Positions 1 to 8,639 of a stretch of 64,000 bases of DNA are shown here, in pieces. Under the pieces are notes generated by a model. The model was given only the letters and a program-made list of their open reading frames with translations, had not been told where the DNA came from and searched no databases. The stretch comes from Lentimicrobiaceae bacterium (GTDB lineage Bacteria > Bacteroidota > Bacteroidia > Bacteroidales > F082). The stretch lies in assembly GCA_002708315.1 (NCBI GenBank), contig PANC01000007.1, forward strand, positions 6,256 through 70,255, in the 5' to 3' direction. How positions within the stretch are numbered: position 1 is the stretch's first letter; each line of letters starts with the position of its first letter. The translations under genes were made by a program, and so were the position numbers.

Positions 1-1209
1 TGTATATGTTTTACCTTTTTTGCCAAGCATATTAGAATATTTTTTGGAGGCTGAGGTGTAACCCTCTTCCTTATTTTGGACTTTTTCCAAAGCAAGGTGA
101 CCAAAAGTTGTGGTTGTGAATAGCTGCTTACTCAATATAATTGATCCAAAAACTGCAATAAAGAAAGCAATAATTACAATGAAAAAAGCACTTGCTATAC
201 CCGTTGTATCAACATCAAAAAATCCTGGCCCAACATTTCCAACCATGCTCAAAGTGAGGCCAGTTATCATTAATAGCAATCCAAGTATGCCAAATATCCC
301 AAAACCTGGAATTGCAAATATTTCAACTGCCAAAAGAATCAATCCAAAAACAAATAATAATATCTCCCAATTATTGGCAAGCCCTTCAATGTAAAGAGGT
401 GCAAAGTAAAGTAGAGCTGCTAAAACTGATGCTGCAATTGGAAATCCTATTCCTGGAGACTGAAGCTCAAAATATAATCCGCCGATTATTATCATAATCA
501 GTATTCCACTAACAACCGGGTTTATTAGCCATCCAATTACCTTGTCAGTAGCTGAAATTTTATGGTCCATGAACTGGTAGTTATCATATCCAGCATGTTT
601 AAGCACGGCTTCAATATCCATAACCTCAGCTTCACAAAATTTATTTTTAATTGCTTCTGAAGTTGTAAATGTTAATACCTGACCTGAATCACTAACTCCA
701 GCTACAAAAACCTTTGGATCTACCATTGCCTGCGCAATCTCTGGATTTCTTCCCTTGGCTTCTGCTGTGGATCTCATCATTGATCGCATGTAAGATTGAT
801 ACTTATCTGGCAATACTTTACCCTCTTGGTCAACAACTGTTGCAGCTCCAATATTTGATCCGGGAGCCATATATATACTGTCACATGCGATGGATATCAG
901 GGCTCCGGCTGATGCAGCATTCTTGTCAATAAAAACGTATATGGGAATCTGAGAATCAAGTATTTTAGTTCTTATAGAGTCTGCAGCATCTAACATTCCT
1001 CCGTAGGTGTTCATGCTTATAAATATAAGATCAGCATCATTTTTATGAGCGTTCTCTATTGCAATTTTAGTGGTTCTCCATACAGGAGGGGCAATCATTT
1101 CATCAATGTTGAATGTATACACCAGAGTTGTGCTGTCTGATGCATAACCAGACATAAATAAAAGAATCAATATCTGAAACAAAAATATTTTAATGCAACG
1201 AATCATCAT
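1..1209 (-). CDS. NfeD-family membrane-bound serine protease (ClpP-class), 3' end cut by window edge
   Basis: The frame is open from the ATG at 1209 to the window edge (403 codons), so the C-terminus lies outside. An N-terminal signal/anchor segment (residues 5-22) is followed by a ClpP/crotonase-like protease domain. SMNTYGG and NAASAGALISI place the likely nucleophile at Ser100, and Lys136 in LPDKYQSYMRS fits the Ser-Lys dyad known in NfeD1b/1510-N proteases. Several membrane helices follow (from about residue 220), and the last visible residues (YSNMLGKKGKT) look like the start of the soluble NfeD OB-fold domain. NfeD1b proteins act at the membrane with stomatin/SPFH partners, but no SPFH gene is visible here. 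The start overlaps the end of the DUF2061 gene by 20 bases, which suggests co-transcription. Family assignment is firm; substrate unknown. Confidence 0.9.
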   Translation of the reverse strand, partial: MMIRCIKIFLFQILILLFMSGYASDSTTLVYTFNIDEMIAPPVWRTTKIAIENAHKNDADLIFISMNTYGGMLDAADSIRTKILDSQIPIYVFIDKNAASAGALISIACDSIYMAPGSNIGAATVVDQEGKVLPDKYQSYMRSMMRSTAEAKGRNPEIAQAMVDPKVFVAGVSDSGQVLTFTTSEAIKNKFCEAEVMDIEAVLKHAGYDNYQFMDHKISATDKVIGWLINPVVSGILIMIIIGGLYFELQSPGIGFPIAASVLAALLYFAPLYIEGLANNWEILLFVFGLILLAVEIFAIPGFGIFGILGLLLMITGLTLSMVGNVGPGFFDVDTTGIASAFFIVIIAFFIAVFGSIILSKQLFTTTTFGHLALEKVQNKEEGYTSASKKYSNMLGKKGKTYT

Positions 1210-1525
1210 TTTTAGTCTTTCTAATTTTCTTTATACGTCTTACCCTTCTTCTTGCGGCCTGTTTTCTCCAGTATTTACCCCAAACTATATTTGTCCATAA
1301 TCTTTCATGAAAATAGTAAAGAATCAATTTTGAAATTATATCAATTCCAGTTATAAGAGAAACCGCACCAATAATCTCTCCAAAGGCAGTCTCTGTGGTT
1401 TGAGTGAATATCGTAAAACTTATAATAAATGTTGATCCTGATGCTATTAATCTCCAGCTGATAGCCTTCAATACGCTCCTGGTAGGGCTATCTTTCTCAA
1501 TATCGTAATGTTTAACTTGTGACAT
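1190..1525 (-). CDS. DUF2061 family membrane protein
   Basis: This 111-residue protein shows the DUF2061 pattern: RSVLKAISWRLIAS near residue 17, two hydrophobic segments (about 29-42 and 50-70), and YYFHERLW near residue 70, followed by a strongly basic tail (KQAARRRVRRIKKIRK). DUF2061 proteins are small predicted inner-membrane proteins of unknown function, sometimes fused to sulfate-assimilation enzymes. The 3' end overlaps the start of the NfeD-type protease gene, so the two are probably translated from one message. The basic tail should face the cytoplasm. No function beyond the family is proposed. Confidence 0.85.
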   Translation of the reverse strand: MSQVKHYDIEKDSPTRSVLKAISWRLIASGSTFIISFTIFTQTTETAFGEIIGAVSLITGIDIISKLILYYFHERLWTNIVWGKYWRKQAARRRVRRIKKIRKTKNDDSLH

Positions 1526-1649
1526 TAATCAGCAATGTTTTAGAATACAATAATACTAAAATATTAGGGAATAATTTCCATAATTTACTAAAAAGGTAGT
1601 ACAAATTATTGGACTATTTTTCTAAAAATAGATTCGTTAATTCCCCCAA

Positions 1650-2813
1650 TTATCTCCCAAATTTTGTTTTATTGTTCTGGATAATTAGAAAAATCATGAA
1701 AACTAATCCCAAAAAGAATAGGGAGGTTGAAATTATTTCTGCCTGAGTTACCCTCATTCCCATCATGTCAAAAATATTGTTAACTCTTATCTTTTCAATG
1801 AAGAATCTTTCTAGACCATTTAACATAAGATAAGCGGCAAATAAAGATCCAGGGATGGTAATCTTTTTTCTTATGCTCCATAGAGCTATAAAAATAAGAA
1901 TGGAGAGCGTTGTTTCGTAAATTGGAGTTGGATAAACGGGTTGTGCAAGTCTGTAACAGTGCGCACCTGAGCAACCTGGCATTAGTACTCCCTCATTTAT
2001 TATATTATGCGGATAATCATATGACCATGTCCATTCTGGTAGAAAGCTAAGCCACTCTGGTTGTGGTATTAGATTAACTATACCCCAGTCACCATCACCA
2101 GCAATCTGACATCCTATTCTTCCTATACCATAAGCAATTATTAATGATGGAGCAACGGCATCGGCCATGTGTTTCCATTTTATACCATTCTTTTCACCAT
2201 AATATCCAACGGCACCAGTTGCTACTATCAAGCCGCCATAAAATGTTAATCCACTAAATGAAAATAAAGAGCCAATAGGATCAGCTAAAAAATCATCCAT
2301 GTTTTCTAGTTGATGGAATACTTTTGCTCCAATAATTCCAAAAATTACTGCAATAAAAATAACAGGCCACATTTGATCCTTTGCTGGCACTATTATTTCT
2401 TCAATTTTTGGAACCTTCAATTTATTTTTATTCTGAATGTAATACTGATATGAAGTTGCTAGAATAGCAATTGTAATACCACCTAGCCATGATCCCTCCA
2501 TAGAGAATACGAACGCCTGCGGATTTGCAATTACTTGATCATAGAATGTTAATAGACCAATTATTTTAAATCCTAATATGAAGCTTGTTAAGAATGTTAC
2601 CAGCATCTCAACAAGAGAAGGAGGTTCTCCAATTTTTACTTTCTTTTTTGTAGGTTGAATTTCACCTAATTTTTCCTTTCTTGTAAGCTCGCTTCTCAGA
2701 AAAATGCCCGCAACAAAAAATGCCATTGCAAGAAAGAATCCGTAACTTTGAATTGGAAGGTTTATATCTGTTCCAAATAAATCATTAATTAAATCGCTTA
2801 AGCGTGGGTACAT
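1650..2813 (-). CDS. lgt: Prolipoprotein diacylglyceryl transferase
   Basis: Lgt moves a diacylglyceryl group from phosphatidylglycerol to the lipobox cysteine of prelipoproteins, the first step of lipoprotein maturation in the inner membrane. The Lgt signature is clear: AYGIGRIGCQIAGDGDWG around residue 230, and YPTPIYETTLS and NGLERFFIEKIRVN towards the C-terminus. At 387 residues it is about 100 longer than the E. coli enzyme because of a polar insert after the first membrane helix (about residues 42-66) and longer loops, as is usual in Bacteroidota. The window encodes several lipoprotein substrates (GldJ, TamL, and the proteins at 16188 and 56164). It is followed by DUF2061 after 124 bases and preceded by the EamA gene after 72 bases, all on the same strand. 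Confidence 0.95.
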   Translation of the reverse strand: MYPRLSDLINDLFGTDINLPIQSYGFFLAMAFFVAGIFLRSELTRKEKLGEIQPTKKKVKIGEPPSLVEMLVTFLTSFILGFKIIGLLTFYDQVIANPQAFVFSMEGSWLGGITIAILATSYQYYIQNKNKLKVPKIEEIIVPAKDQMWPVIFIAVIFGIIGAKVFHQLENMDDFLADPIGSLFSFSGLTFYGGLIVATGAVGYYGEKNGIKWKHMADAVAPSLIIAYGIGRIGCQIAGDGDWGIVNLIPQPEWLSFLPEWTWSYDYPHNIINEGVLMPGCSGAHCYRLAQPVYPTPIYETTLSILIFIALWSIRKKITIPGSLFAAYLMLNGLERFFIEKIRVNNIFDMMGMRVTQAEIISTSLFFLGLVFMIFLIIQNNKTKFGR

Positions 2814-2885
2814 ATTCAGTTTATTTTGGAACTAAAAGTATGGAAATTTTGATGATAATAATATACATCGGATGATTTATTCTAA

Positions 2886-3776
2886 TTATTTCTTATTCAG
2901 AAACTTCTGAGCTAGAATGCCAATAACGATGAAAATAAGCCCTAGTATTGTGGAGGGTTTAATGCTTTCACCCACTGTAAAGTTTATTATCATCAGCGCA
3001 ATGAATGGAGATAGAAATATGATATTACTAACTTTTGCAGTATTATCAGAATTTTTTAATGCAGATAACCAAACTACAAATGTAATGCTCATTTCAAACA
3101 TCCCAATGTAGATACTTCCAATTAATGCATAGCCTGTTGGCAAAGTTATGTTCTTAGATGTTACCAGCATGTATATGGTTATAAAAATGAAACCAAAAAT
3201 CAGATTTAAAAGAATTTTACCGGTTTCTTCCCTTTTGTCCTTAAGGTTTACTATCCAATATGAAGCCCATAAAATGGAGCTTCCTATGGCCAAAATTATT
3301 CCGAATATATTGGAATTACCGAACCCCGTGAATGTGCCATTTGTACTAATTATTATGATTCCGAAAAAACTAATTAGTATGGCCACATAACTTAATGTGC
3401 TAATCTTCTGTCGCAAAAATATTGATGACATTATAACTAGTGTTAAGGGCCATGTATAATTTAAAGTGCCTGCAATCTGAGCATCAAGAAGTTCATAAGC
3501 TTTAAACAGAACCAAATAATAAAGAAATGGGTTAAACAACCCCATTAACATGGAGCTGAAAATATCCTTTGGTTTAAGAGTACTAAAATTTAAAGGGTTT
3601 TTAATGCATCTATTGATCAGAAAAAGAACAACTATCCCCACAAGTGAAGACCAAAATAGTAATAGATCAAACTCAATGTATCTTAAGGTAATCTTAAATG
3701 CAGAGCTCATTGTGGACCATAATACTAGCGCCACCAGAGCTAATACATAAGCTTTATTTTGTTTACTTCTTTCCAC
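2886..3776 (-). CDS. EamA/DMT-superfamily transporter
   Basis: A 296-residue integral membrane protein with about ten hydrophobic helices arranged as two EamA repeats (roughly residues 10-140 and 155-292). The start of the first repeat reads LVLWSTMSSAFKITLR, and LDAQIAGTLNYTWPLTLVIMSSIFLRQK is typical of the drug/metabolite transporter superfamily. It should export or exchange small metabolites across the inner membrane, but the substrate cannot be read from sequence. A -7 element (TATTTTTG on the minus strand, 3845-3852) lies about 65 bases upstream of the start, so this is probably the first gene of the leftward group with lgt. Confidence 0.85.
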   Translation of the reverse strand: MERSKQNKAYVLALVALVLWSTMSSAFKITLRYIEFDLLLFWSSLVGIVVLFLINRCIKNPLNFSTLKPKDIFSSMLMGLFNPFLYYLVLFKAYELLDAQIAGTLNYTWPLTLVIMSSIFLRQKISTLSYVAILISFFGIIIISTNGTFTGFGNSNIFGIILAIGSSILWASYWIVNLKDKREETGKILLNLIFGFIFITIYMLVTSKNITLPTGYALIGSIYIGMFEMSITFVVWLSALKNSDNTAKVSNIIFLSPFIALMIINFTVGESIKPSTILGLIFIVIGILAQKFLNKK

Positions 3777-3844
3777 TATTACATGTTTTGGTTACTAACC
3801 ATTATGGGTGTGTAGTTAAATCAGTTTTAAAAGTCAACATTCCT

Positions 3845-3852
3845 CAAAAATA
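3845..3852 (-). promoter_or_regulatory. -7 promoter element for the EamA gene
   Basis: Read on the minus strand this is TATTTTTG, an exact match to the Bacteroidota -7 consensus TAnnTTTG, with about 65 bases of leader before the start at 3776. A well-spaced TTG (-33) was not found, so support is moderate. Confidence 0.4.
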
Positions 3853-3993
3853 ATTAATTAGTCTAATAATTAGAATATCAATTTTAAAATAAATAAAGTG
3901 AGATAATACTAAATAAAAGAGACATTGTTACTCTATATTTTAACCTAATTGTTAAAATATATTTATGGTAAACACGTTAAATGAAAAAAATAG

Positions 3994-4001
3994 TACATTT
4001 G
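3994..4001 (+). promoter_or_regulatory. -7 promoter element for carbamate kinase
   Basis: TACATTTG matches TAnnTTTG exactly. Transcription would begin near 4005, which puts the in-frame ATG at 3965 upstream of the message and supports the ATG at 4031 as the real start. Confidence 0.5.
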
Positions 4002-4030
4002 TGCTCTTTTTCACTAAAGTGTTATTGATT

Positions 4031-4975
4031 ATGAGGAAGTTAGCGGTAGTAGCGTTCGGAGGTAACGCGCTTTTAAAGGCGGGTCAAAAAGGTACAGTTG
4101 ACGAACAGGAGGCAAATGCTTATGCTGCAAGTAAGAATTTGATAAAATTATTGAATAGAAGATATAATCTTGTTCTTACACATGGTAATGGCCCACAGGT
4201 TGGTAATATACTCATGGCCAACTCTGCTGGGTTTAAGTCCTATGGTATTCCTGACATGCCTCTAGATATTAGTGTAGCATATTCACAGGGCTTCATTGGT
4301 TACATGCTTGAACAACAATTGAGGAATGTATTAATGGAAAATGATATGGATCGTGATATTATATCCATCATTACACAGGTTCTTGTTAATAAGGATGATC
4401 CTGCATTTGAGAATCCCACAAAACCAATTGGCCCATATTTTTCAAAGGAAGAGGCTGATGCATTTATTAAGGAATCGGGTTCTGTTTTTAAAGAAGACAA
4501 AGCACGAGGTGGATGGCGAAAAGTAGTTGCATCTCCTAAACCACTTGTTATATTCAATATGAGATCAATTGAAAAAATTGCAAATGATGGTCATATTGCC
4601 ATAGCTGTGGGTGGTGGAGGAATACCATGCTATTATAAAAAGGAAAATAAACTTCAGGGAATAGATGCAGTAATCGACAAAGATCTAGCATCATCATTAC
4701 TTGCATCTCAGATTCATGCCCATAAGCTGTTTATATTAACTGATGTGCCAAAGGTTTTTTTAAACTATAATACACCTCAAGAAAAATCACTTGATAGACT
4801 TAGTATTGCTGAGGCAAAACAATATCTTAAAGATGGTCAGTTTTCATCGGGTAGTATGGGGCCAAAGATTCAAGCTGCCATTAACTTTGTGGTAAGAAGT
4901 GGTAAGGATGCTATTATTACTGCTCCGGAATTATTGGGAGTTGATAATGGTGGAACACGAATTACTATTGTATAG
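4031..4975 (+). CDS. arcC: Carbamate kinase
   Basis: Carbamate kinase interconverts carbamoyl phosphate plus ADP with carbamate plus ATP. The 314-residue product has the amino-acid-kinase fold signature from its first residues (MRKLAVVAFGGNALL), then LTHGNGPQVGN, AVGGGGIPCYY and SSGSMGPKIQAA, as in ArcC. An upstream in-frame ATG at 3965 would add 22 hydrophobic residues of no family match; the family length and the -7 element at 3994 favour 4031. No arginine deiminase or ornithine carbamoyltransferase gene is adjacent, so it stands alone here. Its stop codon directly abuts the stop of the convergent rex gene. Confidence 0.93.
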   Translation: MRKLAVVAFGGNALLKAGQKGTVDEQEANAYAASKNLIKLLNRRYNLVLTHGNGPQVGNILMANSAGFKSYGIPDMPLDISVAYSQGFIGYMLEQQLRNVLMENDMDRDIISIITQVLVNKDDPAFENPTKPIGPYFSKEEADAFIKESGSVFKEDKARGGWRKVVASPKPLVIFNMRSIEKIANDGHIAIAVGGGGIPCYYKKENKLQGIDAVIDKDLASSLLASQIHAHKLFILTDVPKVFLNYNTPQEKSLDRLSIAEAKQYLKDGQFSSGSMGPKIQAAINFVVRSGKDAIITAPELLGVDNGGTRITIV

Positions 4976-5677
4976 CTAGAAATCAGATGCTACGGTGCCT
5001 TGGTTTTTTCTTTGAATAACATGATCTGCAGCTCTTTCATTTTCCATTTTCACGTAGAATGATACCTTCTCAAGGGTTGTTATCATATCATATTCTTCAA
5101 GATAAACACCTTCGGGAACCTCTACCGGTTTAGGAGTGTAGTTTAGTATTCCTTTTATTCCAGAGTCAACAAGCTGTTTTGCTGTAATCATTGATTGAGA
5201 TGCTGGCACAGTTATAATACCTATCTCAATATTTTCCCTTTTGATTACTTTTTCCATCTCGGTAATATTATAACAGGGAATTTTGTTAACAGACTTACCA
5301 ATTTTATCAGGATTGATATCAAAACTTGCAACTATTGAAAGTTTGTGTCTTTTTCCAGAAAAATAATTTAATAGTGCCCTACCTAAATTACCCATTCCTA
5401 TGATTGCAACATTTATTCCTCGATTACTATCAATAATGTCAGAAATGAGATCAATTAATTCCTGGATGTTATAACCCTTTCTCAAAGTTCCAGAATACCC
5501 TATAAGCATTAAATCTCTCCTCACTTGCACTGGTGTTATATGCTGAATTTTGGCTATTTCATGTGAGAAAATGTGATCCTTTTTATTGTCGAGACAAATT
5601 AATAATGCCCTTCTATATTGGCTCAAACGCTCAATTGTTTTGTGAGGGAGCTGCTTTAAAGTATCACTGGCCTTCAT
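4976..5677 (-). CDS. rex: Redox-sensing transcriptional repressor Rex
   Basis: Rex is a homodimeric repressor that leaves DNA when NADH rises. The 233-residue protein has an N-terminal winged helix (ITPVQVRRDLMLIGYSGTLRKGY, residues 47-69), a Rossmann fold with GMGNLG at 94-99, and the conserved C-terminal segment ILNYTPKPVEVPEGVYLEEYD with a terminal domain-swap helix. The promoter region contains two Rex boxes (5691-5708 and 5746-5763), which indicates autoregulation. It converges with arcC with no base between the two stops. Family certainty is high. The regulon cannot be listed from this window, because I found no complete Rex box in front of any other gene. Confidence 0.95.
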   Translation of the reverse strand: MKASDTLKQLPHKTIERLSQYRRALLICLDNKKDHIFSHEIAKIQHITPVQVRRDLMLIGYSGTLRKGYNIQELIDLISDIIDSNRGINVAIIGMGNLGRALLNYFSGKRHKLSIVASFDINPDKIGKSVNKIPCYNITEMEKVIKRENIEIGIITVPASQSMITAKQLVDSGIKGILNYTPKPVEVPEGVYLEEYDMITTLEKVSFYVKMENERAADHVIQRKNQGTVASDF

Positions 5678-5690
5678 AAATTTTGATTAA

Positions 5691-5708
5691 TTGTTAAATT
5701 TATAACAA
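5691..5708. promoter_or_regulatory. Rex operator (ROP) 1, between rex promoter and start
   Basis: TTGTTAAATTTATAACAA has perfect 6-base inverted arms (TTGTTA/TAACAA) around a 6-base AT spacer, matching the established Rex box form TTGTGA-N6-TCACAA with the usual T/A variation. It lies 14 bases upstream of the rex ATG, downstream of the -7 element, where bound Rex would block elongation or initiation. Confidence 0.75.
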
Positions 5709-5710
5709 TG

Positions 5711-5741
5711 CAAATATATATCTGGTTTGATGATTTTGCAA
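5711..5741 (-). promoter_or_regulatory. rex promoter (-33 TTG and -7 TATATTTG)
   Basis: On the minus strand TTG (5739-5741) and TATATTTG (5711-5718) are separated by 20 bases, matching TTG-N17-23-TAnnTTTG of Bacteroidota. The promoter sits exactly between the two Rex boxes, the expected geometry for autorepression. Confidence 0.75.
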
Positions 5742-5745
5742 CTAT

Positions 5746-5763
5746 TTGTGAATAAAATAACAA
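5746..5763. promoter_or_regulatory. Rex operator (ROP) 2, upstream of rex promoter
   Basis: TTGTGAATAAAATAACAA carries one consensus half-site (TTGTGA) and one variant half-site (TAACAA) with the 6-base spacer of the Rex family. It lies just upstream of the -33 element. A further lone half-site TTGTTA occurs at 5777-5782, without a matching partner. Confidence 0.65.
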
Positions 5764-5820
5764 CAATTGGGATAAGTTGTTATAAATTGTCACTGAAGAG
5801 TGTGTTTAGAAATCAATGTA

Positions 5821-6786
5821 TTAGAATCTAAAATCGTAACCAATTGTGATTTGCTTTCTGTCAAAAAACCCCAATTCCACAAGAATATGATGCTGCTGGT
5901 TTATTATAATTGAACCACCTAAGATAATATTCCAACGTTGAATTGCTGAAAGTTTTCCACTATAATTTGCTTCTTCTCCAAAAAATCCAACAAAAGCAGG
6001 GTCAATATCCACAACATCTACTTTACCATAAAATGTTTGGTCATTATTAATATACATGGCTCCTAGCCATAATGCTCCAAACATTTTTGATGATTCTTTT
6101 CCCAGGAAAATGCCGGCTTTAGGGCTAAAAAAATGACTCTCTAGATTATCGTCAAAATCACTCGGATTTGTTATTGAGTAGTTATAATCAATCATGATAA
6201 ACATGAATTTGTATCCGAAGGAAATTGTAGCCCCAATTCCATAGGTTGGTCCTACATAGCCAACCTCATCGTTTATTTCAAATGTTGAATCAACCACTAA
6301 AGTATCTATTATAGGGATGTTTTCAATGGTAACAGATGGAATAATTAGTTTTGGAGAAATAAGACCCTTTGTATAACCAAATGTTCCGTAAATATTTAAA
6401 AATGGGAATACCCATACATTTGGCCTTATTGTACCCTTCATCTCATAGGCAGAAGTATTTTGGTATAATGTATCAGCACGGGCTGTTAATATTGTTGAAT
6501 CAGAACTAAGAAATAAATTACTGGCCAGGTATTTTTGATCAAAATATATTGCGTGGAAACCGATTCCAAAGGGAAGAGAGTATTTATTATTGTGCCTGTC
6601 TGCTTTCTTTCCCATAATAGGTATCCCATCGACTACTGAAGAGGAATTTAAATCAGGTGTATGGTTTCCTGATGTCGAGATGACCTCCATGCTTTTAACT
6701 AAGCCAAAGCCTTGTTGTTGAGCATTTAAGGCGTTAACCATAAAAATAGAAAGCAATAAGGTTAGTTTAGTAAGATTATACATCAT
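5821..6786 (-). CDS. Outer-membrane beta-barrel protein, unknown function
   Basis: A 321-residue protein with a signal peptide (MMYNLTKLTLLLSIFMVNALNAQ), alternating amphipathic strands with many aromatic residues, and a terminal GYDFRF, ending in the aromatic residue expected of a BAM-recognised last strand. Segments such as FPFLNIYGTFGYTKG and GIGATISFGYKFMFIMIDYNYS read as barrel strands. I do not recognise the family. It is the last gene of a leftward operon with a YrbG-type antiporter (12 bases upstream) and YggS, but a role in calcium transport is only a guess from position. Confidence 0.75.
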   Translation of the reverse strand: MMYNLTKLTLLLSIFMVNALNAQQQGFGLVKSMEVISTSGNHTPDLNSSSVVDGIPIMGKKADRHNNKYSLPFGIGFHAIYFDQKYLASNLFLSSDSTILTARADTLYQNTSAYEMKGTIRPNVWVFPFLNIYGTFGYTKGLISPKLIIPSVTIENIPIIDTLVVDSTFEINDEVGYVGPTYGIGATISFGYKFMFIMIDYNYSITNPSDFDDNLESHFFSPKAGIFLGKESSKMFGALWLGAMYINNDQTFYGKVDVVDIDPAFVGFFGEEANYSGKLSAIQRWNIILGGSIIINQQHHILVELGFFDRKQITIGYDFRF

Positions 6787-6798
6787 ATGGATTCAGTT

Positions 6799-7749
6799 TT
6801 AAAATAATGTCCAAATAAGGAAGCCAAAGTAGGCAATTGTCAAGAATATTCCCTCTAATCTTGATATGGTTCTCTCTTTGCGCCCATATCGGATCGTTAA
6901 TATCAAGAATAGTGACGCAATAATTAATATTCCAATCTCAATATTCAAGCTAGGGTTAAAATTAATTGGATTTATAATTGCACTGGCACCCAATACAAGA
7001 AAAATATTAAAGATATTAGAACCTAAAGCATTACCAATTGCCATATCAGTATTTTTGTTTAGTGCTGCTATAATAGATGTTATAAGTTCGGGAAGTGATG
7101 TTGCCATTGCTATTAGTGTCAGACCTATTGTAGATTGTGATACTCCAATATCATTAGCAATTATAGAAGCTCCTTTTACGATCCATTTGCCACCAAAAAA
7201 TAAGCCAGTTATCCCAATTAAAATAAAACTAATGGAATAAAAAAAAGACTCCTTTTTTTTAATTGAATTATGCTCATTATCAATTGCCCCCTTTTCTTTA
7301 AATAACAAAAACATAAGCCCTGTAAAAAGAAGTAGTAGAATAATTCCATCTGATCTATTTATTGAATTAATCCCCTTGCTAACAAAGAAATTATTTGCTA
7401 ATAATGCCATTATAAATATTGCCAATAGGTTTATCCACAAATCACGTTTATATACTAAAGTGTTCACTTTTATTGGATAAATTATCGCACAAATACCAAT
7501 TATCAGCAGAGTATTCATAATATTACTTCCTAAAACATTTCCAATTGCCAAATCTGTATTTCCCTCAAAACTGGCAAAAACATTTATTACCAGTTCGGGC
7601 AAAGAGGTGCCCAGTGCAACTATAGTTAAACCAATTATCAGTTGCGGTAATCCTAACCTTTCTCCAACTGATGAGGCTCCATCTATTAATAGCTTTGCTC
7701 CAACAATAAGGAAAACAAACCCAAGTAAAAAAAGTAAGTATATTAACAT
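6799..7749 (-). CDS. Calcium/sodium antiporter, YrbG/CaCA family
   Basis: This 316-residue inner-membrane protein has the two inverted Na/Ca-exchanger repeats, each with its alpha motif: ALGTSLPELVINVFASFEGNTDLAIGNVLGSN (near residue 45) and AMATSLPELITSIIAALNKNTDMAIGNALGSN (near residue 212). The acidic residues in the GTSLPEL motifs bind the cation in the family. About ten hydrophobic helices are visible. It should exchange cytoplasmic calcium for external sodium or protons. It lies 24 bases downstream of yggS and 12 upstream of an outer-membrane barrel gene. Confidence 0.92.
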   Translation of the reverse strand: MLIYLLFLLGFVFLIVGAKLLIDGASSVGERLGLPQLIIGLTIVALGTSLPELVINVFASFEGNTDLAIGNVLGSNIMNTLLIIGICAIIYPIKVNTLVYKRDLWINLLAIFIMALLANNFFVSKGINSINRSDGIILLLLFTGLMFLLFKEKGAIDNEHNSIKKKESFFYSISFILIGITGLFFGGKWIVKGASIIANDIGVSQSTIGLTLIAMATSLPELITSIIAALNKNTDMAIGNALGSNIFNIFLVLGASAIINPINFNPSLNIEIGILIIASLFLILTIRYGRKERTISRLEGIFLTIAYFGFLIWTLF

Positions 7750-7773
7750 GGTGTCTATAATATATGATGGGAA

Positions 7774-8445
7774 CTAGATGTGGGTTCTTTCTCCAAAAAT
7801 CAATGTCCCTAATCTAATAATTGTACTTCCCTCTTCTAGTGCAATTTTATAGTCAGCTGACATTCCCATGGATATTTCCTCAAAATAATCACATGTTGAG
7901 TAGCATGTAGCTTTTAGTTTATTGAAGGACTTCAAAAGGTTGCCGAATTCTGTTTTGATTTGAATAATATCATCCGTAAATGTTGCCATCCCCATTACTC
8001 CTACAAACCTAATATTATCCATATTGTTAGTTGCTTTATTTTGAATAATATCAATGGCATCATTATATGATAATCCAAACTTTGTTTCTTCATCTGCTAT
8101 ATGAAATTGCAGAAGACAATCAATTGTGCGGTTATTTTTTTCAGCTTGTTTATTTATTTCCTTTGCTAATTTAAGGCTATCTACAGAGTGTATTAAAGAA
8201 ACAAATGGGGCTATTAATTTTACTTTATTAGTTTGCATATGGCCTATGAAATGCCATTCTATATCTTCTGGTAAAATTGCATGCTTAGAGGCCATGTCCT
8301 GAGCTTTATTTTCGCCAAAAACCCTTTGGCCAGCATCATATGCTTCCATTATATCCTCAATGGGTTTAGTTTTGGATACAGCAACTAGCTTTGTACTGGA
8401 TGGTAATTTATTTTTTAAATTGATCAGATTATCTTTAATACTCAT
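7774..8445 (-). CDS. YggS/PROSC-family PLP homeostasis protein
   Basis: A 223-residue single-domain TIM-barrel protein of the YggS (PLPBP) family, which binds pyridoxal phosphate without known catalysis and helps vitamin B6 and amino/keto-acid homeostasis. AVSKTKPIEDIMEAYDAG carries the PLP lysine, VFGENKAQDMASK and WHFIGHMQTNKVK are family hallmarks, and MGMSADYKIALEEGSTIIRLGTLIFGER closes the barrel with the phosphate-binding loop. It heads the yggS-antiporter-OMP operon. About 195 bases separate it from the DUF302 gene; no consensus -7 element was found there. Confidence 0.93.
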   Translation of the reverse strand: MSIKDNLINLKNKLPSSTKLVAVSKTKPIEDIMEAYDAGQRVFGENKAQDMASKHAILPEDIEWHFIGHMQTNKVKLIAPFVSLIHSVDSLKLAKEINKQAEKNNRTIDCLLQFHIADEETKFGLSYNDAIDIIQNKATNNMDNIRFVGVMGMATFTDDIIQIKTEFGNLLKSFNKLKATCYSTCDYFEEISMGMSADYKIALEEGSTIIRLGTLIFGERTHI

Positions 8446-8639
8446 CTGAATTTTTTTATAAGTTTAAATTTTACCATTGTACTACAATATTTTTCAATTT
8501 TTACAACGGTTAATTTTTCTGAATACATTTTAACAATTGTAAGCGACATCTTAATTATGTGATTATTTGGCTCCTAATAATAAGGGTTATTGATGTAAGA
8601 TCTTGTCATTTTCATAATAATCACGTAAAACATAAATGG

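Noticed and set aside
110-932. Three open frames on the plus strand at the left end
   Set aside because: They lie antisense to the NfeD-family protease, which is in frame without a stop from 1209 to the window edge and has clear family motifs.
3930-3965. Possible Rex boxes upstream of arcC (TTGTTA half-sites)
   Set aside because: Two TTGTTA half-sites are present but neither has a TAACAA or TCACAA partner at 6-base spacing.
5777-5794. Third Rex box upstream of rex
   Set aside because: Only the left half-site TTGTTA fits; the right half does not match, so it is mentioned only as a half-site.
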